From assembly GCA_949592205.1 (NCBI GenBank), contig CATIUR010000014.1, positions 1,364,001 through 1,428,000 of the forward strand: a stretch of 64,000 bases of DNA, written 5' to 3'. Source of the DNA: Helichrysum umbraculigerum (taxonomy: Eukaryota; Streptophyta; Magnoliopsida; Asterales; Asteraceae). Below, one piece after another: positions 26,729 to 36,270 of this stretch. Made by a program: the position numbers and the translations under genes. The notes under the pieces were generated by a model. That model searched no databases, had not been told where the DNA came from, and saw only the letters and a program-made list of their open reading frames with translations. Numbering within the stretch: position 1 is the first letter of the stretch; each line of letters begins with the position of its first letter.

Positions 26729-28384
26729 TTCTACAAAACAGAAAGAAAGTTCTCATTAGTACTTTCGACATAAAATTTCTTAATAGAAATGTAAAACCCA
26801 TGGTTTACTTTCCGTTAAGTCTAGGATCCAAATGACATATCACCGTTCCATCAGTTGATCTGCTAGGAACTAAATGATACTCAAAAGGTAAGTGACGTTC
26901 AGTAATTGCATTTACCTATGCAATTCCTAGATTATGGGACTTAATGTCATGGTTCGATCAAGCATCAAAAATGGTGATCGTGACATTAATCATGTTTCGT
27001 CGCATCTTATTGCCATCGGCGTTTATAGTCTCACTACATAACCCGATTTAAGTCGTCCAACTGAAGACTGCAGATAGTCCACCACCGTCTCACGATGAGT
27101 GGTAATCCACCATGGATACCCTTCACCCACGTCTCACGCAGAATGATGAGCAAGTACAAGTTGTCTAAGCAATATGGATAGCAATATGACTTAATTCCAT
27201 GGGTGACAAAATATATATGTACGAAGAGGCATGCACACAACTTCGTTACATAATTTTGGTGTTGTAAGAACAAAACGTTTTTATTACTGGTTTTTTAAAC
27301 GTGTTTCTATGATTGCCTAATTCCTATACACCAAGTGTATATAATAATCAAACGTACTATCGTCATCATAAAACCCTTTCGGTAGCTCTACAAAAGGTAC
27401 GACCAGGAAAGCATGTGAAGGTAGGGGACGACAAAGCATCTCTTAATACCTGACCTCATTTGGAATAGAATACATCCGCATAACTTTCCTAGACATCGTC
27501 CTTTATGTAGGTGAGCCTAGTTGGGAATTATACACTGAGGATGTGCATTTAATTATGAATTACCAATCACACGTGTTATTAAATCCGTTACATAATTCTT
27601 TAGTCACATTAAAATTTATTTCTTTCAAAAACCATTTGACAAAAATAATAATAACATGAAATAAAGAATTAATCTACGCAACAAATTGGGTGAGCCCTAA
27701 AGCAAAAAGTCTCTATGGTCATTGTTCACATATTGATTAACTCCCGTTTCAAAGGAAAATGGACCACATACATCCGTCCAAATAAACAAGTTTGGATTGC
27801 GTAAGCTATCAATACGTGAACAATTCATATATCAAATAAACCACACACAACTTTTTATTAATCCAAAATCTTTAGGTGTCGCACATATTCAATTAACAAT
27901 TAATATTATATCAATAATTCAATTTTATTTCTTTTCAACAATATCAATATATCTAATTATGCCCATAAAGTTATGCATGTAACTTTACAAACATAATTTT
28001 TGCATAAAAAATAAATATGACAAACAGGTAACAATTATAAACATCAAATATTGCAAGGTAGATTGGTTTCAAATTAACTCCTTAATTTTATAAACATAAA
28101 GGTTTAAACTAATTATCTTTTAACTTTTAACCAATTAGTTATTAACAATTTTAACTAAACCTTTATTTTATTTATATTCCCGAAAAATTAAAAACAACTT
28201 CCGAAAATTAAAAAAAAAAATTCGGTAATAATTTTTATTTAATTTTATTAATTTTTTTATATTTTTTTTATATTCACGGTTATAACAAATAAAAAATAAA
28301 TTATAAACCAACCCTTAATCCCCCCACAATCTTTGATGTTTTGAATCCAAAATAAAAATTAACCTATGTTTTGGCTGATACCAC
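26729..28384 (-). other. Copia-2 5' leader
   Basis: About 1.65 kb between the 5' LTR and Gag on the minus strand. No supported frame. The primer site lies at its right end: minus strand TGGTATCAGCC at about 28374-28384, a slightly degraded initiator-Met match. The A/T-rich stretch 27560-28320 has long A and T runs. Confidence 0.75.
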
Positions 28385-28948
28385 TATAGGTAAACAACAC
28401 GAATCATATTGTCAAACAATACATGGCAGCGGAAAACAGGATCACATAGGAATAATTAAATCGGATTAAGTAATACCTTATTACCTTGAATTATTTGTAT
28501 GAAAACCTTTAGATCTAAGTGCAAGATCTTTCTTTGGTCACGTACACAACACCGTCTTTATCAATATGCTTGTATGCTAGTACTTGCCCGATCTAGTCAA
28601 CTAGCTTGACTTCCTTCCTTTAGCTTGAAAACAAAAACCGAAAAAACCCCTATGGGTTTGTGTGATTCGGCCGAACCCCAAAGAGAGGAGAGGGGAGAGA
28701 TTTTGTGAATTAATTAGGGATCCTTAAACCTAATCTATAAAGGTATATTTATAGATAGGTAATTCTTGGTCCCCAAGTTTATTATTTTCAACTTAATCAC
28801 TCTAGTTACTTAAATATTAACTTTTATCATTTAACTTAATAATTAATAACTTTAGGCAAATAAGCACTATCTCAATGTCGATGTGTGCGTTCCCAAAGGC
28901 TCACACATTTACTGACACTTATTTGATAAAATCATTCAAATACTAACA
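28385..28948 (-). repeat. Copia-2 5' LTR
   Basis: 564 bp copy with the TTCAT duplication at 28949-28953. Its left edge TATAGG is next to the primer site. Confidence 0.92.
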
Positions 28949-28953
28949 TTCAT

Positions 28954-30419
28954 CATATTGAGAATTTAGACTTTTGGTATTACAATATCCATTTGTATAA
29001 TTGGATATTCTAATCCCATTTAAACACGTGAATTATTTACTAAACTAAAGTTATATGTCTAAAACTATTTCACATTTAATTACTATCTGCACATTTGGAA
29101 AGAAAGTAAAAGAGTGATATTCGGTTGTTAGTTATTAGTTATTACTCCGTAGTCCGTACATATTAGAAACAGAACATGTATTTTACAAATTCTTAGATTG
29201 GATTTTACTGTTACTATAAGTTATAGTTTCAATTTGTTTAGGTCATTTTAGATCATTCTTCAGGTGATCACGATTTTTTTTTTTTTGAAAGGCAATAGTT
29301 TTATTACAACACCAAAAACACCACCACAGATACATGGACAAATAGCTATTTACAAGAGGTGATCACGATTTTTACTATTAAACTTTTCTTTATACTTATA
29401 TCGACCATATCTTTCGAATGGATTGGTTGCGCAGGAGAAATTGCAGCAAAATTTACATGTCGATTAGACAAGACTCAGAGAGTAACAATCAAAATCGAGT
29501 ATTAAAGTAAAGTCAAATTCGAACTAAAATAGTGAAATACTATGAAGTGTGAACTATAAAGTTATCAGTAGATCATATTGGCCAGAGATTAGTAGTTGGA
29601 CGGTAGCCAATGTTTTCCCATCAAAAAACTGGAAAAGTGCTTAGACCGTGTGTTTGTTATTAGACCCTTTGTTGTAGCTAGATTGGGCCATAGCCTGTTC
29701 AGATTCACCCAGTGAAAGCCCAATCCATTTAGTGATGCTCTATATTAAACTTTCTTTTCAAGAAATACATGTTCAGACATGCATATAAATTGTTTCGCTT
29801 GTTAAAAAATAAGACAATCTACATGCAATATGATATGTCAACCGAGTGGACTTTATAAATATTATAAGTGGTTGACCACTGAATAAGAACACTAAAGCTG
29901 AAAAGTGAGGTATTGGTTAATTTTGAGGTTCAGTATTCAGTTCAGTGTTTAGTATATTATTTAATAATTTTTTTGTGTGCAAATATTCAAATAATAATCA
30001 AATAAACAATAACTAGCCCATTAAATAATAAAAGTACTTTCATAAAATTAATTAAAAGTCCTACAAATACATAATTAAAAGATGAATATTGTTAAAAAAG
30101 CAATAACATTTAGGGTATGGTTCAGGGAAGATGGGATACTTAGAGGAGCAGCAAAGGCAGAAGAGATCTGTACCCTTCATTTGCTTTCAACGGCCAAGAT
30201 CGCACCAACCAAAATGATCCGCGTGCAATTAACTTTGGTCAAGGGGCGAATTATGTAAAATTTTTGACACCATCAGTCTTTCATCGGTCAGATCCTCAAT
30301 TACTCTCTCTACTGAAACACGCTGCCCGTCTTCTCTCTCTACTCAAACACATCTTACTCTCTCTACTGCAAACAAGAAAATCTCACCTCCAAAAATGAAA
30401 AAATACAGAAAGTAAAACA
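28954..30419. other. Flanking DNA, no gene recognised
   Basis: AT-rich; no supported frame. It contains a tiny LINE insertion (29279-29356), GGCCCA-type words near 29685-29735, and a CT-rich stretch (CTCTCTCTACT three times, 30303-30371) leading into the LysM fragment. The 5' end of the proposed large Helitron should lie here or a little upstream but I could not place it. Confidence 0.5.
29279..29356 (-). mobile_element. Severely 5'-truncated LINE (or other A-tailed retroposon)
   Basis: About 78 bp ending in a poly-A tail on the minus strand (T run 29279-29286), with TTGCCTTTCAAAA before the tail as in many plant LINE 3' ends. It is flanked by a 17 bp duplication AGGTGATCACGATTTTT (29262-29278 and 29357-29373), the hallmark of target-primed insertion. 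Confidence 0.82.
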
Positions 30420-30422
30420 TGA

Positions 30423-31034
30423 AAAACACAATCTACACAATCTACACAGCGATTTATAAGTTGTTCGCGCCTATTTTATTTCATACTCTACACCGACCTA
30501 AAAGTCTCCGAACTCGCGGCGTTATTCCAAATCGATCCGATTCACCTACTCGCCGTGAACTCAATCGATGTTTCGTCACCCGACGTCGTCTCGCACATAT
30601 TGCCGTATCAGTTGTTCGTCAAAATCCCTATCATTTGCTCGTGTGTTGACGGAATACGTAAATCTGTATCTACACATTACAAAACACGGCCGTCGGATAC
30701 GTTATCCAACATTGCGGACGCGGTGTACGGTGGACTTGTATCGGCGGACCAGATGAAAGAGGCGAATTCGATTAGTGATCCGACGGTGCTGGATGTAGGG
30801 CAGAGTTTGGTGGTTCCGTTACCGTGTACGTGTTTTAATGGTACGGATAATTATTTACCGGCGATTTATTTGTCGTATGTGGTGAAAGCGGTGGATACGT
30901 TAGCTGGAATTGCGGTTAGGTATAAGACTACTACTACGGATCTTATGGGGGTTAATGCTTTGGGAAATGCAGCTATTGAAGAGGGTGATATACTTGCTAT
31001 TCCTTTATCAGGTCATGATAATAATAAGTTTTAG
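30423..31034 (+). pseudogene. LysM receptor-like protein exon (LYM/CEBiP type), captured fragment
   Basis: The plus frame encodes LYTDLKVSELAALF onwards, SCVDGIRKSVSTHYKTRPSD, VVPLPCTCFNGTDN and YLSYVVKAVDTLAGIAVRY: three LysM modules separated by CxC pairs (CSC, CTC), as in plant GPI-anchored LYM/CEBiP chitin- or peptidoglycan-binding proteins at the cell surface. LysM-1 spans about 30490-30630, LysM-2 30670-30830, LysM-3 30880-31010. Upstream, the frame has no signal peptide and starts after a TGA at 30420. A splice-donor-like CAG|GTCATG lies at 31011, after IPLS; the frame otherwise stops at 31032-31034. The remaining exons and the GPI signal are absent, so it is a 5' exon fragment rather than a working receptor. 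Confidence 0.85.
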
Positions 31035-31089
31035 ATTTTTACTTTCTAATTTAAAATTTCTTTTGAGTAAAATTCTTTTGTGGTTGTGG

Positions 31090-31139
31090 TTGTTGGAATT
31101 GCGGTTAGGTATAAGACTACTACTACGGATCTTTATCTT
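31090..31139 (+). repeat. Local duplication of LysM-3 coding sequence
   Basis: About 40 bases (GGAATTGCGGTTAGGTATAA and the following ACTACTACTACGGATCTT) repeat 30904-30943 almost exactly. It lies downstream of the fragment's stop. The copy is too short to code for anything. Confidence 0.85.
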
Positions 31140-31176
31140 TGTTCCGTAGTTTTTAACTTTTGTTTTGTTATCATAG

Positions 31177-31302
31177 CGTCTCGTAGAAGTCAAAGGACGA
31201 CGAGGTATCAAGTTCGTACGAATCAGGATAAAAAGGATATCATGATCGATTTGTGTCAATCAGATGCCGATGATGATGACGAAGTTGAAAGTATAATGAG
31301 AG
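31177..31302 (+). pseudogene. Exon-like acidic fragment, unknown origin
   Basis: A 126 bp stretch bounded by an acceptor (TATCATAG) and a donor (GAGAG|GTATAT) is open in frame and reads SRRSQRTTRYQVRTNQDKKD then IMIDLCQSDADDDDEVES. I do not recognise the family. It sits between the LysM piece and a transit-peptide-like exon on the same strand, consistent with one of several captured exons. It could be a chance frame. Confidence 0.4.
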
Positions 31303-31379
31303 GTATATACGTTATTGTTTTCCGATTCTTTAGTTTTGAATTTTCTTTGTTGATTCTAGATCTGAAAAATGATGTTAAA

Positions 31380-31792
31380 TGTTTTTTCGTTAACTGCATT
31401 TTACATGTTTTTTTGATGTTGAATATTACAAAGTTTTTTGTATTTATTTTAGTAATTTTTTAAGATTTTTGTTTTACTGCATTTTATGTGTTACAGGTTC
31501 TTAAATAATTTAGTTATGTGGTGTTAATACTAGATGTTAGTGATAAAACACTGCATGTTAGGTATGTGTTGTTTATAAGTCTATGTGTTTGCATATCTAG
31601 TTGTGAGTTTGTTATTACTGCATTTTAGTTATGTTTTTAAAAAGTTTTTTCTACTGCATATAAGGAATGTGTATGTTACTGTATTTTTATGTGTGTTTTG
31701 TTTTGAACTGCATTTTAAGATTTTTTTGAAGTTTTTATTGTTACTGCATTTTAGAGAAAAACTGTTTGGTCTTGTTTAACTTTTAGGTATTT
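31380..31792 (+). repeat. CTGCATTTT repeat array (left arm)
   Basis: ACTGCATTTT recurs about six times (for example near 31395, 31468, 31618, 31648, 31708, 31743). It is the inverted form of the AAAATGCAGT array at 39660-40890 on the other side of Gypsy-2. Confidence 0.8.
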
Positions 31793-32691
31793 TGTAACAC
31801 TCCGCAAATTTGAACACGATTATTAATATTAATCACTTGCATTATTAGGCTAATTCCCTACTTGAGTGAATTCACAACACATTTTAGAGGTAAGTCTAGC
31901 ATAGCCCAACTAGATAATACGCGTAGTATTACGTATTCGTAATTAGTTGTAATTACGTACTGAACAAATTGAAAACAAACGCGACAAAAACATACGACTG
32001 TTGGTGAACAAAATTATTTAATAAAACAAAGTTATTAAATAACGTCATTTACAATTTAATATTATGTCGATAATATTTACATAACATTTTATAACATAAA
32101 ACGTCAACTCGTATAACTAAAATAAAACAAAGATTTAAAAACCTTATAATTAAAATTTATAAACTCATAAAAAGATCTTAATTAAAAATATAATGAAAAA
32201 TGTAATTTAAAAATATATTAGTTAAAATAATGTAACATTTAACGATCGGGTAAACAAACACGGGACAAAAACGCAGGAGATGAAAAGTGGGACAAAACCA
32301 CCTTCCATCTCCATCTTTTCTTTCATTTTCATTTCATTCTCACCAAAAACACACACACTTTCTCTCAACCAAATCCACACCAAAAATTCGGATTCACAAA
32401 TCAACCCACAAAAGTTACATTTTCGGAATCCTCTTGAGCTAAGGAACAACATTAACAAAAGCCGTATCATCATCTTCTTCCTCAATCGGTCACGATTCGC
32501 AATTGTAAGAAATTTCTAAAAACTTAGATTTACTCGTTTTTAGGTGTTATATGGGTGTAATATTGAACCTACAACTTTGTTTTAACTATATAATGGAGGA
32601 AATCAAGGTTTTATGACCGGAAAACATGTTAAAATCGGGTTTTGGTCGGAAAAATCACGGCAGTCGCTGCTACTGCCTGGGTGTTCATCTT

Positions 32692-32938
32692 TGCGACACA
32701 ACGACTGTGTCGCATATAGTGTCGCATAAACCATCCATGCGACACAACCATTGTGTCGCATGTTGTGTCGTACCATTGTGTCGTAGAATCTCTGCGACAC
32801 AACCCTAGTGTCGCTATTGAATTAGCATCGATCACCTATGTGACACAAACCTTGTGTCGCATAGCCCTTGTGTCGCACCCTTATGCGACACAACCATTGT
32901 GTCGCATAACCACATTAGTGTCGCATACTGTGTCGCAG
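32692..32938. repeat. TGCGACACAA/TTGTGTCGCA hairpin cluster, Gypsy-2 left LTR
   Basis: Several inverted pairs with 8-12 bp arms and loops of 3-4 bases, for example around 32738-32763 and 32882-32910. The second copy is at 37170-37416. The same arm sequence recurs in the Gypsy-3 LTRs. Confidence 0.92.
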
Positions 32939-33465
32939 AAAACAGAAATTTTGCAAACTCTTTTTACACCAAGTGTCGAACTTAACCGATAACGAATACT
33001 TGCATACGATACTATATGTGAACTTTACAAACAGTACAAACACTAGCATGGATGATTAACTTAGACATCCACATACTTATTAAATCTCGTACGTTTAGGA
33101 CGTTAGGAGATTCTGGACTGTACTTGGGCTTAGGTTTGCTAGCACTCGCACAACTACTTAACTCAACAGGTGAGTTCACAGCCCCTACTTTTACTGTTTT
33201 TAACTACTTTTGGGGTGGAAAACATAGTCAACTGCTTTACTGATTTACTGATTGCCATAACTGCTCTTACTATATGATTATTTATCATACTGTTTACTCG
33301 AACAATTAGAATACTTGAACTGTTAAACTGTTATACAAACTATCACATAACTGTTTTTGGTACACTTATACCAACTGCTTATAACTGCGGTCAACTACTA
33401 CAACTGTCCGTACGAAATGACTTTCCATACAAAACTATTATCACTATGTGAAACACATTTAGTAT

Positions 33466-33680
33466 CTTACCGGAGAACGACCGGTACATATTGGTAACTT
33501 GTCGGAGAACGACCGACGCTAACATGGTATCTTACCGGAGAACGACCGGTACTAACATTGTATCTCGCCGGAGAACGACCGGTGCTAACTTGGTATCTTA
33601 CCGGAGAACGACCGGTACATTTGGTAACTAGTCGGAGAACGACCGACTCAAACTTTAAAACTACTGGAGAACGACCAGCA
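33466..33680 (+). repeat. Seven hairpins with invariant AGAACGA loop, Gypsy-2 left LTR
   Basis: Each unit has a 4-6 bp stem closing the loop AGAACGA. Left/right arms seen: TACCGG/CCGGTA (three units), GTCGG/CCGAC, CGCCGG/CCGGTG, AGTCGG/CCGACT and CTGG/CCAG. Stem changes are compensatory while the loop never changes. The duplicate array is at about 37944-38158 in the right LTR. Confidence 0.93.
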
Positions 33681-33699
33681 ACACGTTTTCAAACATATG

Positions 33700-33850
33700 A
33701 TTTTGGGTAACGTCCCAACACAACTATTTTCGGGCAACATCCCACGTAAACCGCATTTTGGGTAACGTCCCAACACAACTGATTTTGGGCAACATCCCAC
33801 ATAAACCGAAACTTTTGGGCGAATAACCCACTAAACTTATACTTTAGATG
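33700..33850 (+). repeat. GGG-loop-CCC mini-hairpins, Gypsy-2 left LTR
   Basis: TGGGTAACGTCCCA and GGGCAACATCCC alternate, then TGGGCGAATAACCCA, and in the right LTR GGATGACGATCC (38326-38337; the left copy has one mismatch). Copy at about 38178-38340. Confidence 0.85.
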
Positions 33851-34341
33851 ACGATCCACTAAACATTACTCGACTATTATGGCAATTACTATTTATGAAC
33901 GTATTTGGTTCAACAACTATGACTACAAAACTTGAAACAATAACTTACAACATAAAAACCTGTGAATTCACTCAACCTCGTTGTTGACTTTTACTATGCT
34001 TTTCAGGGAATTAGCTGCGCATGTAAGAATCGCCAACACATGGAGAATTAGGCGACCCGTGAAGCTTTAGGATGCCAACTTTTTGGAAAAACATATGGAT
34101 TTCTCTAGTATAACTGAAACTGTTTTGTCATATTCTAGAAATCCACTTTTGTATACATATTACTTTTAACTTGTACGATTTGATAAAATCGTAAATCTTG
34201 TAATTAATACTTTTGGCATCTTAATATAATTTGTTCTGTTGTAATCATAAGTTCTGATAAGTATGCATGCTTTATTATTGTGACACCCCAGTACTTTAAC
34301 TAAATGCTTCCGCTCAACGACTTTTTGGGGGTGTTACAGAT

Positions 34342-34354
34342 TGGTATCAGAGCC
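34342..34354 (+). promoter_or_regulatory. Gypsy-2 primer-binding site
   Basis: TGGTATCAGAGCC three bases after the left LTR; initiator-Met tRNA complement. Confidence 0.93.
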
Positions 34355-34774
34355 ATTGGTTATAGCGAACTAGGAAACTTTAGGTGACTTAGAAACCTAG
34401 AGACCTAGACTATAGCCTTGGCTAGAACGTACATGCATACATACATTTACATACATCTAAACTATCGTTGCGATACCTCGATACGCGTGAAGTGTTCACC
34501 ACATTCGACTCGTTCATTGTACTCAGATCTCATATGAACCTGATCGTATTAAACGGTTGATGAAAAGAAGTATGTATTTAGCATCATATAATGACGCCTG
34601 GCCAACGTGATTATATTATACTGAGTACATATGGGTGTTTCATAGTCGTAAGATACGTGATGGGGATTCGACAATTTTTCTTGATACTCAAAAACTTGAA
34701 ATATGTGAAACTTTACTCCTCACATATTTTTCATTGGCATTGACTTCTGCATCTTTTCATCGCAGAACGTCAGC

Positions 34775-35992
34775 ATGCCTCCTAAACAAAGAAAGACTCG
34801 AAACAGTCGCCGAAATACTCCACCTCCGCCTCCGGAAACAAACGAGCAAATAATCGAACGCCGCGTGGCTGAAGCCATCGCTCAATACGAGGCCAACCGC
34901 AATCGTGAAAACCTGACCAACAATAGCGGAGCCACTCCAGTTAACAGTGAAACCCCAAACAATACCCAGCAGGGGTGCTCCTACAAAACCTTCCAGTCTT
35001 GTAAACCTAGCACCTTCACCGGGACCGAAGGGGCCATTGGCCTGGTCCACTGGATTGAGAAAATGGAATCGGTGATCGACATCAGCGACTGTGCCACCGA
35101 CAAAATTGTGAAATACGCCACCTGCACTTTAGCCGACAAAGCGCTAACCTGGTGGAACGCTCAAGTCCAGATTATGGGGCGCCCAGCTGCTTACTCCATG
35201 ACCTGGGGAACTTTGAAACAAATGATGATGGAGGAATTTTGCCCTCCCAACGAGATGCAGAAACTTGAAACTGAATTCTGGAACATACAAATGACCGGCG
35301 CTGACATTTCCGGTTACACAACTAGATTCCAGGAGCTTGCACGTCTGGTGCCCCATATGGTGACCCCCGAGAGCAAACGCATCGAGCGTTATAACAGGGG
35401 TTTGGCACCACAAATCCGAGGCATGGTTATGTCCTCCAAACCCGCCACTTTTAGGAGCGCAGTTGATCTGGCTCAAAGCTTGACCGACGACGCGGTCTTG
35501 ATTGGAACCCTTAAAGCTACTACAGGGAAAGCTAAACTTACCCGTACTGATGCGGGCGACTCTGGAAACAATAAACGCAAATGGAACAACGAGGGTAACG
35601 ACCGCCAGGGTCAACAAAACAAAAACCCGGGAAACACCCGAGCCTTCGCTGCAATCACCAACCCTGGACCCAAAACCTACCTTGGCAACAAACCGAGGTG
35701 TGACAAGTGCGGGAGACACCACGATGGTGATTGTACATTTTGTCAAAACTGCAGACGTCCCGGTCACTTAGCACAGAACTGTAGGACAAACCTACCTCCT
35801 CAAGCCGCCCCCGAGGGGCAAAACACCGGCTGCTTTAGGTGTGGTGATCCTGGACATCACCGAAACCAATGCCAACAACCGAACAACAACCGCAACAATC
35901 AAAACGACAACAACCGCACCGTTAACAAAGGCTACACCCCAAGCCGCGCATACATCCTCCGTGCACCAGAAACGGTTGCAGACCTCAACTAG
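34775..35992 (+). CDS. Gypsy-2 Gag polyprotein (intact)
   Basis: 405 codons from the ATG at 34775 with no stop or shift. Residues 65-240 are a Retrotrans_gag core (CSYKTFQSCKPSTF, LTWWNAQV, FQELARLVP, RYNRGLAPQIRG). The C-terminal part has three Cys/His clusters: CDKCGRHHDGDC (a short form), CQNCRRPGHLAQNC and CFRCGDPGHHRNQC (both CX2CX4HX4C), so it should bind RNA and form particles in the cytoplasm. It stops at 35990-35992 after an Asn/Gln-rich tail; no protease follows, unlike Gypsy-3, whose Gag shares the CSYK and GAIGL features. An intact, recent gag without pol suggests selection for Gag function or very recent origin. Confidence 0.95.
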   Translation: MPPKQRKTRNSRRNTPPPPPETNEQIIERRVAEAIAQYEANRNRENLTNNSGATPVNSETPNNTQQGCSYKTFQSCKPSTFTGTEGAIGLVHWIEKMESVIDISDCATDKIVKYATCTLADKALTWWNAQVQIMGRPAAYSMTWGTLKQMMMEEFCPPNEMQKLETEFWNIQMTGADISGYTTRFQELARLVPHMVTPESKRIERYNRGLAPQIRGMVMSSKPATFRSAVDLAQSLTDDAVLIGTLKATTGKAKLTRTDAGDSGNNKRKWNNEGNDRQGQQNKNPGNTRAFAAITNPGPKTYLGNKPRCDKCGRHHDGDCTFCQNCRRPGHLAQNCRTNLPPQAAPEGQNTGCFRCGDPGHHRNQCQQPNNNRNNQNDNNRTVNKGYTPSRAYILRAPETVADLN

Positions 35993-36270
35993 CACGGTAC
36001 GTTTTAGCGACTATTGCTACGATTTAATATACGTTTTATTCGAATGTCAATTTGAACACAACATTTGGTAAACTTTAACCACGAAACGAAACACACAACG
36101 TATTGAACTATGCCGCGAGCATACTTAAACTGATTGAACTTTTATGGCAACAATTTAACGCCATGCAAACTATTACTATTGTTAACAACATGACTTATCG
36201 GAGAACATACGCCATGGGCGATCCGACTTGATTTAAATCTTGGGACGAGATTTCTCTAACGAGGGGAGAA
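35993..36270 (+). other. Gypsy-2 tail with polypurine tract
   Basis: No coding sequence. It ends in GAGGGGAGAA directly before the right LTR. The preceding CTTGGGACGAGATTTCTC is where pol would end in related elements, so pol seems to have been deleted cleanly between gag and this tail. Confidence 0.75.

Larger units (their letters stand above)
31793..34338 (+). repeat. Gypsy-2 5' LTR
   Basis: 2,546 bp. Holds GCGACACAA hairpins (32692-32938), seven AGAACGA-loop hairpins (33466-33680) and GGG/CCC hairpins (33700-33850). The last bases pair TGACACCCC with GGGGGTGTTACA. Confidence 0.96.

Noticed and set aside
32692..32938. GCGACACAA repeats as a CRISPR array or satellite
   Set aside because: Units are inverted pairs with irregular spacing and occur in both LTRs of two retrotransposons.
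35144..35767. 207-codon minus-strand frame
   Set aside because: Antisense shadow of the intact Gypsy-2 gag; no motif and biased composition.
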